DNA of 52,088 nt from Thermoleophilaceae bacterium (GTDB taxonomy: Bacteria > Actinomycetota > Thermoleophilia > Solirubrobacterales > Thermoleophilaceae). The first letter of the stretch is position 1. Each line of letters opens with the position of its first letter. This document shows, piece after piece, positions 33,077 through 42,594 of the stretch. The notes beneath the pieces are model-generated. The model searched no databases, had not been told where the DNA came from, and was given only the letters and a program-made list of their open reading frames with translations. The stretch spans positions 317,438 to 369,525 of the forward strand of contig JAUJNT010000001.1 in assembly GCA_030448005.1 (NCBI GenBank), written 5' to 3'. Position numbers and translations under genes: made by a program.

Positions 33077-33488
33077 CAGCGCCTGCGCGTTGAGGCACAA
33101 GCGGCAGCCGAGGCTCGCGCCCACGATCGAGACGGGTGGGTAGGCCTCTTCGACGAGCGCGCGGAGCTCGAGGCGCCGGGAGGCCTCCGAGTCTCGGGCC
33201 GAGCCGGCGCAGAGCAGTTCTATGACACGTGGAATGAGGCGTTTCCAGACAGCGCCATTCAGGATGCTCGCGTCTTGGGGGCTGGCAGCGAGGGCGCCGA
33301 GGAAGCGAAGTTCGGCGGAACCCACACGGGCACGCTGCGATCGCCTGCCGGCGACATCCCCGCAACGGCAAGACCGTGCTCTCACGCTACGCGGCGGTCT
33401 CGCGTGTCGAGGATGGTGAAGAATCACGTCGTTTCACATGTACTTCGACCTTGTTGACGTCCTGACGCAGCTCGGGGTCATGCCCTGA
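33077..33488 (+). pseudogene. Decayed SnoaL-like (NTF2-fold) gene
   Basis: Three frames are needed to follow the domain. The first gives RAHDRDGWVGLFDERAELEA, GRAGAEQFYDTWNEAFPDS and GTHTGTLRSPAGDIPAT. After a shift near 33368 the next frame gives KTVLSRYAAVSRVEDGE, and after another near 33425 a third gives FHMYFDLVDVLTQLGVMP then TGA. This order and spacing match SnoaL-like polyketide cyclase/nuclear transport factor 2 family proteins. Two frameshifts make it a pseudogene. It abuts the APH-like remnant. The following 245 bases to the MMPL gene hold no gene I can support. Confidence 0.7.
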
Positions 33489-33733
33489 CGCGACCGGCGG
33501 ACCTGTTCGCGCGTCCCTGCTCCTATTCGAGCTGTTGGGAAACCCTCGGCGAGCTCGCTGGATCGCTTCGAAGGGTGGCTCCGAAAACGGCCAGCACGAC
33601 CGTCACGCGCGCGATGTGCGTTTCCGACCCAGCCAGCGCGCGCGTGTGCTGCGGGGAAGCGCCGCACGTTGCGCGTTGTCCGAGCTTGCCGTCGAGCCGC
33701 GGTGCTTGACGGGCAGCGCGAGGGTGATCGGCT

Positions 33734-35884
33734 CTACGCCCGTCCCTCCGCGGCACCGAGGGCGACGCGCTCGACGTCCAGTCGGGGAAGCGTCCGCTCC
33801 AGCCAGCTCGGGATCCACCAGTTGCGGCTGCCGAGTAGCTGCATCACAGCCGGGACCAGCACCATCCGCACCAGGGTGGCGTCGAGGAAGATCGCCGAGG
33901 CGAGTCCGACCCCGAACAGCTTCAGGAAGACGTCCGGCGCCGCCAGGAAGGCGAGGAAGACGACGACCATGATCGCAGCGGCCGCGGTTATGACGCGCGC
34001 GGTCTTGGCCAGGCCGTCGGCAACTGCCCGTCCCGTGTCTCCGTGCTTCAGGTACTCCTCGCGGATCCGCGAGATCAGGAACACCTCGTAGTCCATCGAG
34101 AGCCCGAAGAGGATCGCGAACATCATCACCGGCATGAACGGCGCCACGGGCACCTCGTGATCGACTCCGATCAGCTCGCCGACCGTCCCGCCCTTCGCCA
34201 CCAGCGTCATCACGCCGTAGGCCGCGCCGACCGAGAGCAGATTCATGACGCCGGCCTTGAGCGATATGAGGGGTGCGCGGAAAGCGAACAGCAGGAGCAG
34301 GAACGAGAGACCGACGACGCCGGCTATGAACAGCGGCATGCGGTCCTTGATGTACTCGCTCTGATCTTCGAGCGACGCGGTCACGCCCCCGATCTTCGCG
34401 GTGATTCCAGAAGCGCCGAGCGTCTCGGGGAGGATGTCCTCGCGCAGCCGGTTGACCAGGTCCTCGGTCTCCTGGTCCTGGGGTGAGCCTCTCGGAATCA
34501 CGGTGATGATGGCCGCGTCGGCCTTCTCGTTTATCTGCGGATCGGGGACGAACGCGACCCCGGGCTCGCCGCGAAGCCGTTCCGCGAAGGAGGCGATCTT
34601 GGCCTTCCCGGTCGAATCGGGCAGCTCGGCGGCGATCACCAGCGGCCCGTTCGTGCCTGGTCCGAATCCCTCGGTGTTGAGGTCGTAGGCCTGGCGGGTC
34701 ATCGTGTCCGGTGGGTCGTTGCCGGCGTCGGGGAAGCCGAGGCGCATGCCGAGCGCCGGGGCTGTCAGCGCGAGCAGTACGGCGGTCGCGGCTATCGCGG
34801 CGGTCCAGGGCCGCCGCTGGACCGCGTGGCTCCATCGCGCCGCAGGCGAGTTGCCGTCTCCCTCCGCCTTCAGCGTCCGACCGAGGAAGGGGAGCCGCAG
34901 GCGGTCGACTCGCGGCCCCAGGTACGAGAGGAGCGCCGGCAGCAGGGTGACCGCGGCGAGCAGCACGACCAGGACGGCGAGCGAGGCCGAGATGGCGACG
35001 CCATACATGTAGGGCAGGCCGGTCAGGAAGAGGCCGAGGACGGCGATCACCACCGTGCCGCCGGCGATGATCACGCTGCGTCCGGCCGTGGTGACGGCCT
35101 CCACCACGGCGGCGTGGCGGTCCTTGCCCTCGTTCATCGCGGCACGGAACCGGGTCAGGACGAGCAACGCGTAGTCGATGCCGACCCCGATGCCGATCAG
35201 CCCTGAAACCGCCGTGGTCCAGTCGGGGACGGCCACGATGTTGGCGAGCAGGAGGATCAGGCCCCCCGACGAGATGCCGAGGCCGACGAGGGCGATCACG
35301 AGCGGCAGGCCGGCGGCAACCACGGAGCCGAAGGCGATCAGCAGCACGATCGCGGCGCCGAGAAACCCGATCCCCTCCGGGCTGGTCTCCTCCTGTGCGT
35401 TGTAGATCGGATCCCCGCCGAGCTTGATCTCGAGCCCATCGCCGCTGTTCTCCTCGGCGGCGGCGATCAGCTTCTCGCCGTCCTCCTTGGGGACGTCCCA
35501 GCCCTCGACGGTCAACGGGAGCGTGGTGGACCCGATCGTGCCGTCGCGCGAGACCCGGATCGGGGTCTGCTCAGCGACGTGATCGACCTGCTTTGCCTCG
35601 GTGAGGAACGCGTCGACGCGTTTCTTGGCTCCAGCGCTCGTGGCACCCGCCGGGTCCTTCCAGACGACGTAGATCTCCTGGCCGGAGTAGCCGCTGAAGC
35701 GCTGCTCAGTGAGCTCGCTCGCCGCCTTCGAGTCCGATCCCGGGGTGTTGTAGTCGGCGTTGTACTCCCCCGCCAGCGAGGAGCCGACGCCGATGATCAC
35801 GACCGTCGCTGCGATCCAGGCCAGGACCATGCGGCCGCGGCGCCGGTAGGCGAGGTCGGCGAGACGGGCTAGAAGACGCGTCAT
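33734..35884 (-). CDS. MMPL-family RND transporter
   Basis: 716 aa with the RND layout of two repeats: one N-terminal helix, an extracytoplasmic domain, then about five or six helices, each half repeated. The conserved intramembrane Asp-Tyr pairs are in GIGVGIDYALLVLTRF (231-246) and LFGLSMDYEVFLISRI (near 605), as in MmpL3. MMPL proteins export lipids or hydrophobic compounds using the proton gradient. It is far shorter than mycobacterial MmpL3 and lacks a long C-terminal tail. It follows an acyl-CoA synthetase on the same strand after 230 bases in which I see no gene, so a lipid substrate is plausible but unproven. Confidence 0.9.
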   Translation of the reverse strand: MTRLLARLADLAYRRRGRMVLAWIAATVVIIGVGSSLAGEYNADYNTPGSDSKAASELTEQRFSGYSGQEIYVVWKDPAGATSAGAKKRVDAFLTEAKQVDHVAEQTPIRVSRDGTIGSTTLPLTVEGWDVPKEDGEKLIAAAEENSGDGLEIKLGGDPIYNAQEETSPEGIGFLGAAIVLLIAFGSVVAAGLPLVIALVGLGISSGGLILLLANIVAVPDWTTAVSGLIGIGVGIDYALLVLTRFRAAMNEGKDRHAAVVEAVTTAGRSVIIAGGTVVIAVLGLFLTGLPYMYGVAISASLAVLVVLLAAVTLLPALLSYLGPRVDRLRLPFLGRTLKAEGDGNSPAARWSHAVQRRPWTAAIAATAVLLALTAPALGMRLGFPDAGNDPPDTMTRQAYDLNTEGFGPGTNGPLVIAAELPDSTGKAKIASFAERLRGEPGVAFVPDPQINEKADAAIITVIPRGSPQDQETEDLVNRLREDILPETLGASGITAKIGGVTASLEDQSEYIKDRMPLFIAGVVGLSFLLLLFAFRAPLISLKAGVMNLLSVGAAYGVMTLVAKGGTVGELIGVDHEVPVAPFMPVMMFAILFGLSMDYEVFLISRIREEYLKHGDTGRAVADGLAKTARVITAAAAIMVVVFLAFLAAPDVFLKLFGVGLASAIFLDATLVRMVLVPAVMQLLGSRNWWIPSWLERTLPRLDVERVALGAAEGRA

Positions 35885-36114
35885 CGTTTGTGCATCCCTT
35901 CTGTTGTCAGGGCCTTGGTTCCCCTAAGACCGCGGACGGCACTCGAACTCATCGCCATGCACTTTGGTCAGCTTGGTTGTCTGCGCCAATGGGGCTTGCC
36001 GGTGAATCGAGGTGCGGCTACCCGAACCGCGCGGAGCCCCGCAGCTTCACGATGCGCTCGAAGCGGTCAGCGTCGACTTGCCGACCTTTCGCGGCGTGCC
36101 GTAGCCCTCGCGGC

Positions 36115-37743
36115 TCAGTCGGTGCCCAGCTTCTTCACGCGCTCGGCCTCGCGCAGCTCGATCCGCCGGATCTTGCCAGTGAGCGTCTTGGGCAGGTCCT
36201 CGACGAACTCGATCTCGCGCGGATAGGCGTAGGCCGAGTGGCGCTCGCGCACGAAGCGCTTGATCTCCTCGGTGGTCCCCTCGTCGGCGAAGTGGCCCTC
36301 GGCGAGCACGATGAACGCCTTGACCACGTCACCGCGCTTGGAATCCGGTGAGGCGACCGCGGCGGCCTCCCGCACCGCCGGGTGCTCGACGCAGGCCGAT
36401 TCCACCTCGAACGGACCGATCCGGTAGCCGGCGGAGATGATCACGTCGTCGGCACGGCCGGCGTACCAGACGTAGCCGTCCTCGTCGAGCTCGGCGGCGT
36501 CCTTCGTGTGGAACCACTCGCCCCCGAAGACCTCCTCGGTGTCCTCCGGCCTGTTCCAGTAGCCGAGCGGGAAGTGGGGGTTCGAGCGCGCGCGCAGGCA
36601 GATCTCTCCGCGCTCCCCCGCAGGCAGCGGACTCTCGTCCTCGTCGAGGATCGCCACGTCCCAGCCGGGCATCGGGCGCCCCATCGAGCCCTCCCGCACC
36701 TCGACCGTCGGGAAGTTCCCGCACAGCGGGTAGCTCTCCGTGAGCCCGTAGTAGTCGAGCACCGTGAGGCCGTACTGCTCCCGAAACCAGCGGATCACCT
36801 CGGGGTTGAGCGGCTCCCCCGCGGAGCACACGTTGCGCAGGCGCGCGAGCGGAAAGCGCTCACCAGCGTTTGCGATGCCGGTCATCGCGCGCAACGCGGT
36901 AGGCGTCGTGAACATGCCCTCGACGCCGTGCCTGGCCAGGAAGCTCAACTGCTCCTCGGGGTCGAAGCCGCCCTTCCGGGCGTAGACCAGCGCGGTGGCA
37001 CCGTACCGCCAGGGGCCGAGCAGAGGGCATATGCCGGCCGCCCACGCCCACTCGCCCATTCCGTGGAAGAGCTCCCCGTCCTGCACGTCGTGGCAGAACT
37101 CGAACTCCTCGTGGCCCAGCAGGTAACGGTGGGCGTGGAGGATGCCCTTGGCGAGGCCGGTGGTGCCCGAGGAGTAGTAGAGCTGCGCCGGGTCGTCCGC
37201 CGAGGTGTCGGCAATCTCGTAGGAGGGGGCCGCATCCTCCAGCGCCCGCTCCAGGTCCACCTCCGCCCCCTCCCCCTTGCCGCCGATCACGAAGACGTGC
37301 TCGACGCTTCCCCGCGGAATGCGGTGGCGGTTCTCCGCATCGGTCACGAGCACCCTCGGGCCGGAGTCCTTCAGCCGGTGCTCGATCCCCTCGTCGCCAT
37401 AGAGCACCGACATCGAGAGCAGGATCGCGCCCCGCTTGAACGTGCCGAGAAAGACGGCCGCGGTCTCCGGCAGGGAGGGCAGCAGCGTCGCCACGCGGTC
37501 GCCGCGCTCGACCCCGTGCCCCTCGAGCACGTTCGCGAACCGGTTCGAGAGGTCCTGCAGCTCGCCGAAGCTGACCCTCCGATGGTTGCCGCGCCAGTCC
37601 TCCCACACCATCGCGAGCTTCTCGCGCGGGTGCTTGTCACAGACATCCCGCGCGATGTTGTAGCGCTCGGGCACCTCCCAGCGGTGGCGGGCGCACATCT
37701 CCTCGTACCCGCCCAACTCGTACCTTCTGTGGCTCATCGGCAC
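36115..37743 (-). CDS. AMP-dependent acyl-CoA synthetase
   Basis: 542 aa. Adenylation motifs in order: YYSSGTTGLAKG at 189-200 (P-loop), DYYGLTESYPLCGNF, GRADDVIISAGYRIGPFEVE, and the C-terminal LPKTLTGKIRR with the catalytic Lys. The layout matches acetyl-/medium-chain acyl-CoA synthetases. It activates a carboxylic acid to its CoA ester via an acyl-AMP; chain length cannot be told. Starts at GTG (37743) and ATG (37737) are both possible, with GAGGAG 4 or 10 bases upstream. It lies 23 bases after the spermidine synthase-like gene, so they probably share a transcript. Confidence 0.92.
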   Translation of the reverse strand: MPMSHRRYELGGYEEMCARHRWEVPERYNIARDVCDKHPREKLAMVWEDWRGNHRRVSFGELQDLSNRFANVLEGHGVERGDRVATLLPSLPETAAVFLGTFKRGAILLSMSVLYGDEGIEHRLKDSGPRVLVTDAENRHRIPRGSVEHVFVIGGKGEGAEVDLERALEDAAPSYEIADTSADDPAQLYYSSGTTGLAKGILHAHRYLLGHEEFEFCHDVQDGELFHGMGEWAWAAGICPLLGPWRYGATALVYARKGGFDPEEQLSFLARHGVEGMFTTPTALRAMTGIANAGERFPLARLRNVCSAGEPLNPEVIRWFREQYGLTVLDYYGLTESYPLCGNFPTVEVREGSMGRPMPGWDVAILDEDESPLPAGERGEICLRARSNPHFPLGYWNRPEDTEEVFGGEWFHTKDAAELDEDGYVWYAGRADDVIISAGYRIGPFEVESACVEHPAVREAAAVASPDSKRGDVVKAFIVLAEGHFADEGTTEEIKRFVRERHSAYAYPREIEFVEDLPKTLTGKIRRIELREAERVKKLGTD

Positions 37744-37766
37744 ACGTCTCCTCGGGAGACCCTAGA

Positions 37767-39272
37767 TCAATCCTCGCCTGCCGCGTAGTTCACGATCGAC
37801 TTGTCGATCAGCCACTCCACTGGCGCCCTGTCGTCGGTGTACACCCGCCCGCCCTCGAGCGGGGCGGCGATGCGGCCCGCGGCCTCCCGAGCCGTATCCC
37901 GCAGCCCCGCGGGAAGGCTCGGGATGGCCCGCCGGAGCGCCATGGCCGACAGGGGGCTATCGCCGCCCACGATCAGCGTGTTCGTGTCCTCGATCGGATC
38001 GCGAAGCACATGCGGGAAGACCGCCTGCATCGTTGCCGTCAGCACCTTCTCCAGCTCGTCCTGATCCTCGGGGTGGCCGGCGTTCACGATCACGACGCCT
38101 CCCGGCGCCAGCCGGTCACGGACCAGCTCGAAGAACTCCTCCGTGGCGAGGTAGAACGGTATGTAGGGCTGCCGGTAGGCGTCCACCGAGATCACGTCGT
38201 AGCGCGCATCGGTGCGGCGCAGGTAAGGCCTGGCGTCCTCGTGGAAGAGGCGGAGCCGCGGGTTGCTCATGTCGAAGAAGCGGCGGCCGATCTCCGACAG
38301 CTCCGCATCGATCTCGACTCCATCCACGCGCGTTCCGGGAAAGAACCTCTCGTAGGCGCGCGAGGTGGTGCCCGCGGCGTTTCCCAGGATGGCCACGCGC
38401 CGCGGCGGCCGGCCGAGCGCGGTGAACGGAAGCACCAGGTGCCCGTCCCACACATCACCGGTGAGGACCGAGTCGCGGTTGTAGATCGAGTGCTGGGCCT
38501 GCCCTTCGTTGAGCTCGAGCGCCCGGCTGCCGTCGGTGCGCTCGACCACGCGCGCGTACTGGTACTCGGTGTCGGCCTCGTGGATCACGCGCCCGCCGTC
38601 GGCATCCGCCTTGAGCGTGCCCACGGGCAGGGCGATCAATGCGGCGATGGCCGCCGGCGCGAGCGCGTAGCGGCGAGCGGGGCGCAGGCCGATCACCGCC
38701 ACCACCGCGATCGCCAGGGCGAAGATGAGGAAGGTCCTGCGGGTGCCCACGAGCGGGATGAAGAGGAGCGCGGAGAGCAGCGTGCCGACGAGGCTGCCCG
38801 CCGTGGAGAGGGCATACAGGCGACCGGCCACCTCGCCCGCCCGCTCCACCTCCTTCACGCCCAGGCGCACGGCGTAGGGGGTGACCGCGCCGAGCAGCAG
38901 AACCGGGACCGCCACGAGCCCTAGCACCCCGATCAGGGAGCCGACGAATGCTCCGGCGGAGATGGAGTCGAGGGCATCGACCGCCACGTCGAGCAGGGGG
39001 TCGGCCACGAACGGCACCACTGCCAGGAGGACCGCCGCGGTGAGCGCGAGCAGGCAGAGGCTTCGCATGTCAGGCCGCCGGTCCGCCCAGCGGCCCCCCA
39101 GCCAGTACCCCACCGAGAGCGCCACGAGCACCACCCCGATCGTGTTGGCCCACACGATCGTGGAGGCACCGAAATAGGGGGAGAGCAGGCGGACCGCCGC
39201 GATCTCCGCGCCGAGAGAGCCTGTCCCGACCACGAAGACGAGGAGCGGGAGCGGCGGCATTCCGACCTTCAC
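37767..39272 (-). CDS. Membrane spermidine synthase-like (fused) protein
   Basis: 501 aa. The N-terminal half has about seven membrane segments with a VVGTGSLGAEIAAVRLLSPY start and GYWLGGRWADRRPD loop as in fused MFS/spermidine synthase proteins. The C-terminal half is an aminopropyltransferase/methyltransferase fold: VAILGNAAGTTSRAYERFFP (nucleotide loop), VDGVEIDAEL, and YDVISVDAYRQPYIPFYL where the substrate Asp is found. It would use decarboxylated SAM or SAM; the acceptor is unknown and many fused members may not make spermidine. Its GTG start is 20 bases from the divergent bioA start. Confidence 0.85.
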   Translation of the reverse strand: MKVGMPPLPLLVFVVGTGSLGAEIAAVRLLSPYFGASTIVWANTIGVVLVALSVGYWLGGRWADRRPDMRSLCLLALTAAVLLAVVPFVADPLLDVAVDALDSISAGAFVGSLIGVLGLVAVPVLLLGAVTPYAVRLGVKEVERAGEVAGRLYALSTAGSLVGTLLSALLFIPLVGTRRTFLIFALAIAVVAVIGLRPARRYALAPAAIAALIALPVGTLKADADGGRVIHEADTEYQYARVVERTDGSRALELNEGQAQHSIYNRDSVLTGDVWDGHLVLPFTALGRPPRRVAILGNAAGTTSRAYERFFPGTRVDGVEIDAELSEIGRRFFDMSNPRLRLFHEDARPYLRRTDARYDVISVDAYRQPYIPFYLATEEFFELVRDRLAPGGVVIVNAGHPEDQDELEKVLTATMQAVFPHVLRDPIEDTNTLIVGGDSPLSAMALRRAIPSLPAGLRDTAREAAGRIAAPLEGGRVYTDDRAPVEWLIDKSIVNYAAGED

Positions 39273-39278
39273 GATAGC

Positions 39279-39284
39279 TAGGGT
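39279..39284 (+). promoter_or_regulatory. Leaderless -10 element of bioA
   Basis: TAGGGT ends eight bases before the GTG at 39293. It lies inside the 20-base gap to the divergent gene. Confidence 0.65.
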
Positions 39285-39292
39285 CCTACGCG

Positions 39293-40612
39293 GTGGACGG
39301 ACGCGCCGAAGACCCCGCCAAGCTGGTCGAGGACGATCGGACCTGCCTCTGGCACCCCTTCACCCAGCAGCGTGGGTGGGAGGAGGAGGACCCGGTGATC
39401 GTTGCGCGGGGCGAGGGCACCGACCTCCTCGACGTCCACGGCCGGCGCTACATCGACGGCGTCTCCTCGCTCTGGTGCAACGTGCACGGGCACCGCCATC
39501 CGCGCATCGATGCCGCGGTTCGCGCGCAGCTCGACCGGGTGGCCCACTCCACCATGCTGGGCCTCACGCATCCCACCGCCATCAGCCTGGCGCGGCGCCT
39601 GGTGGACCTGGCGCCCCCGGGTCTCACGCGGGTCTTCTACTCCGACAGCGGCTCGACGGCCACCGAGATCGCGCTCAAGATGGCCTTTCAGTTCTGGCAC
39701 CAGCGGGGAGGTGAGGATCGCCGGCGCACGCGCTTCGTCGCGCTGCGTGACGCCTACCACGGGGACACGATCGGCTCGGTGTCCGTCGGCGGCATCGACC
39801 TCTTCCACTCGCTGTACCGCCCCCTGCTCTTCGACACGCTGAAGGCCGAGCCGGGCGACGTCGCGGACATGGCGCGGCTCTTCGACCGCCATCCCGGCGA
39901 GATTGCGGCCGTGATCATGGAGCCGCTCGTGCAGGGGGCGGCCGGCATGTTGGTGCACCCGCCGGGCTATCTGGGTGCGGTGCGCGACCTCTGTCACCAG
40001 CACGGCGCCCTCCTGATCTGTGACGAGGTGGCCACGGGGTTCGGGCGCACCGGCAAGATGTTCGCCTGCGAGCACGAAGAGGTCGCGCCCGACATCCTGT
40101 GCCTGGCCAAGGGCCTCACCGGCGGCTACCTGCCGCTGGCGGCCACGCTGGCCACCGAGAGGATCTACGAGGGCTTCCTCGGAGAGCACGGGGACTTCCG
40201 CACCTTCTTCCACGGCCACACCTACACGGGCAACCCGCTGGCGTGCGCCGCCGCGCTCGCCACCCTCAACGTGTTCGAGGAGGACAGGACCCTCCAGCGG
40301 CTCGGTCCCAAGATCGAGCTGCTGGGCGAGCTGCTCGAGCCGATCGCGGCCCGCCCCGCGGTGGCCGGGGTCCGCCGTTGCGGCACCATGACCGGCATAG
40401 CGCTCGCCGACTATCCGGTCGACCTCCGCATGGGCCACCGCGTGACGCTCGAGGCCCGTCGCCGGGGCGCGATCATTCGCCCCCTCGGCGACACGGTGGT
40501 GCTCATGCCGCCCCTCTCGATCTCAGAGCGCGACCTGAGGCGCCTGGTCACGATCACCGGGGTGGCGATCGACGAGGCCACGCGCCGCAGCGGCCTCGCC
40601 GAAGCCGCATAG
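39293..40612 (+). CDS. bioA: Adenosylmethionine-8-amino-7-oxononanoate aminotransferase
   Basis: 439 aa, GTG start. Class III aminotransferase with BioA features: LWHPFTQQ near 19-26, [42 protein letters not shown], the PLP Asp244 in [14 protein letters not shown] and the Schiff-base Lys273 in [11 protein letters not shown]. The WHP-x-T and GHxxP segments are BioA-specific. It transfers an amino group from SAM to 8-amino-7-oxononanoate, the step between BioF and BioD, and completes the late biotin pathway in this window although it is separate from bioB-F-D. It converges on the rubredoxin gene. Confidence 0.94.
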   Translation: MDGRAEDPAKLVEDDRTCLWHPFTQQRGWEEEDPVIVARGEGTDLLDVHGRRYIDGVSSLWCNVHGHRHPRIDAAVRAQLDRVAHSTMLGLTHPTAISLARRLVDLAPPGLTRVFYSDSGSTATEIALKMAFQFWHQRGGEDRRRTRFVALRDAYHGDTIGSVSVGGIDLFHSLYRPLLFDTLKAEPGDVADMARLFDRHPGEIAAVIMEPLVQGAAGMLVHPPGYLGAVRDLCHQHGALLICDEVATGFGRTGKMFACEHEEVAPDILCLAKGLTGGYLPLAATLATERIYEGFLGEHGDFRTFFHGHTYTGNPLACAAALATLNVFEEDRTLQRLGPKIELLGELLEPIAARPAVAGVRRCGTMTGIALADYPVDLRMGHRVTLEARRRGAIIRPLGDTVVLMPPLSISERDLRRLVTITGVAIDEATRRSGLAEAA

Positions 40613-40631
40613 CCGGACCACCTACACCGAT

Positions 40632-40814
40632 CTATCCCTCGTGTGGCTCGAAGTCCTTCTTGCGGGCGCCGCAGACCGGGCAGAACCAGTCGTCCGGGAT
40701 GTCGTCGAACGCCGTCCCGGCGGGAATGCCGCCATCAGGGTCGCCCTGCTCCGGGTCGTAGATGAACCCGCAGGAGATGCATATCCACTGCTGCGCCGTT
40801 GCTGTCTCACTCAT
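40632..40814 (-). CDS. Rubredoxin
   Basis: 60 aa. Iron ligands are in two knuckles, [10 protein letters not shown] and [11 protein letters not shown], and the [19 protein letters not shown] stretch between them is canonical. It carries one electron on a single FeS4 site, for example to an alkane hydroxylase or to oxygen/peroxide reductases; no partner reductase is adjacent. ATG eight bases after TACATT. It converges with bioA at a 19-base gap and is divergent from the NUDIX gene. Confidence 0.97.
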   Translation of the reverse strand: MSETATAQQWICISCGFIYDPEQGDPDGGIPAGTAFDDIPDDWFCPVCGARKKDFEPHEG

Positions 40815-40822
40815 TGGGGGTC

Positions 40823-40828
40823 AATGTA
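40823..40828 (-). promoter_or_regulatory. Leaderless -10 element of the rubredoxin gene
   Basis: TACATT on the minus strand ends eight bases before the ATG at 40814. Confidence 0.6.
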
Positions 40829-40857
40829 CCGATCCATGGGATCGCTTGGCCGGTCGG

Positions 40858-40863
40858 TACGCT
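40858..40863 (+). promoter_or_regulatory. Leaderless -10 element of the NUDIX gene
   Basis: TACGCT ends six bases before the GTG at 40870. It lies in the 55-base gap to the divergent rubredoxin gene. Confidence 0.6.
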
Positions 40864-40869
40864 CGCCCG

Positions 40870-41565
40870 GTGGACTCGGACCGTGCCAGGGAGGGCAGTT
40901 CTCGCCCGTTGCCGGCGGCCGGAGCGGCGCCGGCGGCTCGCCCTGCGCCGGCGGCCGGAGCCGCGCCGGCGGCAGGGGAGGAGCTGAACGGCGGTGAGCT
41001 CTCCGAGGCGAGGGAGGCGGCCACCCTGATCCTCCTGCGCGACGCGCCGGGCGGGCCGGAGGTCTTGCTCGTCGAGCGCAACCCGGAGCAGCGGTTCATG
41101 GGCGGGGCCTGGGTGTTCCCCGGGGGCGCCACGCACCCCGAGGACGCCGACGAGCTGCAGGCGGCCGTACGGGAGCTCCGGGAGGAGGCCGGCATAGCGC
41201 TCCCGCAGGATGCTGAGCTGATCAGGTTGTCCCGCTGGATCACGCCGGCCGAGGTGAGCGTTCGCTTCGACACCCACTTCTTCCTTGCGCGCGCGCCGAA
41301 GGGTGCACAGCCGGAGGTGGACGGCATGGAGTGCGTCGACGCCCGCTGGCTGCGCCCCCGCGACGCACTCGAGGCGGGGGCGCGCGACGAGCTGCTGCTT
41401 GTCTTCCCGACGGTCAAGCACCTCGAGCAGCTTGCCGAGTTCGATTCGGTGGCAGGCGCCCTCGCCGCCGCCCGCCACCGAAAGGTCCTGCCGGTGCAAC
41501 CGCGGGTGCTGGGGGAGGGAGGCGTGGCTCGGGTGCTCCTGCCGGGCGAGCCTGGCTATGACTGA
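40870..41565 (+). CDS. NUDIX hydrolase with Ala/Pro-rich N-terminus
   Basis: 231 aa from the GTG that follows a leaderless promoter; a longer frame to 40762 would run through the rubredoxin gene. Residues 15-37 are a low-complexity Pro/Ala/Gly stretch from a GCCGGC-rich repeat. The NUDIX box reads GGATHPEDADELQAAVREL then REEAGI, two residues longer than the standard G-x5-E-x7-RE spacing but with all metal-binding Glu present, as seen in NUDT19/CoA-diphosphatase-like members. The GGAWVFPGG strand precedes it. The substrate is unknown. The DMT transporter gene follows 57 bases later with its own promoter. Confidence 0.85.
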   Translation: MDSDRAREGSSRPLPAAGAAPAARPAPAAGAAPAAGEELNGGELSEAREAATLILLRDAPGGPEVLLVERNPEQRFMGGAWVFPGGATHPEDADELQAAVRELREEAGIALPQDAELIRLSRWITPAEVSVRFDTHFFLARAPKGAQPEVDGMECVDARWLRPRDALEAGARDELLLVFPTVKHLEQLAEFDSVAGALAAARHRKVLPVQPRVLGEGGVARVLLPGEPGYD

Positions 41566-41608
41566 GCCGCCGCGCGCCATGCTGCGCGGGCCCGACCCCG
41601 TCCCGCTC

Positions 41609-41614
41609 TAGCCT
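41609..41614 (+). promoter_or_regulatory. Leaderless -10 element of the DMT transporter gene
   Basis: TAGCCT ends eight bases before the GTG at 41623. Confidence 0.65.
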
Positions 41615-41622
41615 TCACGGCC

Positions 41623-42519
41623 GTGAGCCCCTCGGTACAGCTGGGACTCCTGCTTGCGGTGGTCTGCGCGTTCACCTCGATCGTCGGGTTCCTCTACAAG
41701 CACCGCGGAGCGGTCGAGTCCCCGCCCGTGGACTGGCGCCGCCCCGTGCGCTCATCGATCGGACTGTTCCGGTCGCGCTGGTACATCCTCGGCATCCTGG
41801 TGGCTCTCGGGTCGTGGGGCTTTCACGTGGCGGCGCTCTCCCTTGCCCCTATCTCGCTCGTACAGTCGGTGATCGCGGGCGGCCTAGTCCTGCTCACCGT
41901 CGTGGCGGACCGGCTGTTCGGCTTCACGGTGACCAGGCGCGAGTGGATCGGGGTGGCGCTCACCGCCGCCGGGCTTGCCTTCCTCGCCGCAACCCTCGAG
42001 GGCACCGGCGACGCGGCACACAGCGGCCACGGCAACGGAACCCTCGCTTTGTACGTGGGTGGAGCCGCCGCGCTGGGCCTGTTCGCCGCGGCCGCAGCCG
42101 CTCGTCAGGAGCGACACGGCGGCAGCCTGCTGGCGGCGTCCGCAGGGCTGGTGTGGGGAGCCTCGGACGTCGCGATCAAGGCGCTCAGCGACAGCCTCGA
42201 CGACGGGATCGGCGTGCTCCTGCACCCGCTCGCGCTCGTGATACTCGTGGCGTCGCTCGTGGGGCTCGCCATCTCGGCCCGCTCGCTGCAGGTGGGCAAG
42301 GCGGTACCGGTCATCGCCGTCACGAGCGCCACCGCCAACGTCTGCACGATCGCCTCCGGGCCGCTCGTCTTCGGAGAGCCGCTCCCCGAGGACCCGCTCG
42401 GGCTCACCCTCCGGATCCTCGCCTTCACGCTCGTGATCGTGGCCGCGGCGCTCACACCGCCCCCGATCGGAGCCGCCGGCGCCGACCCACAGCCCGAAGC
42501 CAAGCCGCAACCCGCCTGA
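41623..42519 (+). CDS. DMT-superfamily (EamA-like) membrane transporter
   Basis: 298 aa with about nine to ten hydrophobic helices. The two-fold repeat typical of drug/metabolite transporters is seen in ALSLAPISLVQSVIAGGLVL and in the later SARSLQVGKAVPVIAVTSAT, which pairs with a GPLVFGEPL segment. Members of this type include EamA exporters and NIPA-like Mg transporters; the long loop after helix one and the LQVGKAVPV feature are NIPA-like, but the substrate is uncertain. The C-terminus is a short Pro/Ala tail. It lies between NUDIX and epimerase genes on the same strand. Confidence 0.75.
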   Translation: MSPSVQLGLLLAVVCAFTSIVGFLYKHRGAVESPPVDWRRPVRSSIGLFRSRWYILGILVALGSWGFHVAALSLAPISLVQSVIAGGLVLLTVVADRLFGFTVTRREWIGVALTAAGLAFLAATLEGTGDAAHSGHGNGTLALYVGGAAALGLFAAAAAARQERHGGSLLAASAGLVWGASDVAIKALSDSLDDGIGVLLHPLALVILVASLVGLAISARSLQVGKAVPVIAVTSATANVCTIASGPLVFGEPLPEDPLGLTLRILAFTLVIVAAALTPPPIGAAGADPQPEAKPQPA

Positions 42520-42594
42520 GGTCGGCTCGCGGGGGTGTGAGCGAGGCGGGCCGTCGCGGCGTGGGGCACCCCCGGATCGGGTAGAACAGGAGGC

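Noticed and set aside
32771-33427. Minus-strand frame with a CRLC motif over the APH and SnoaL remnants
   Set aside because: The plus strand shows recognisable domain blocks in order; the minus frame has no family resemblance over its length.
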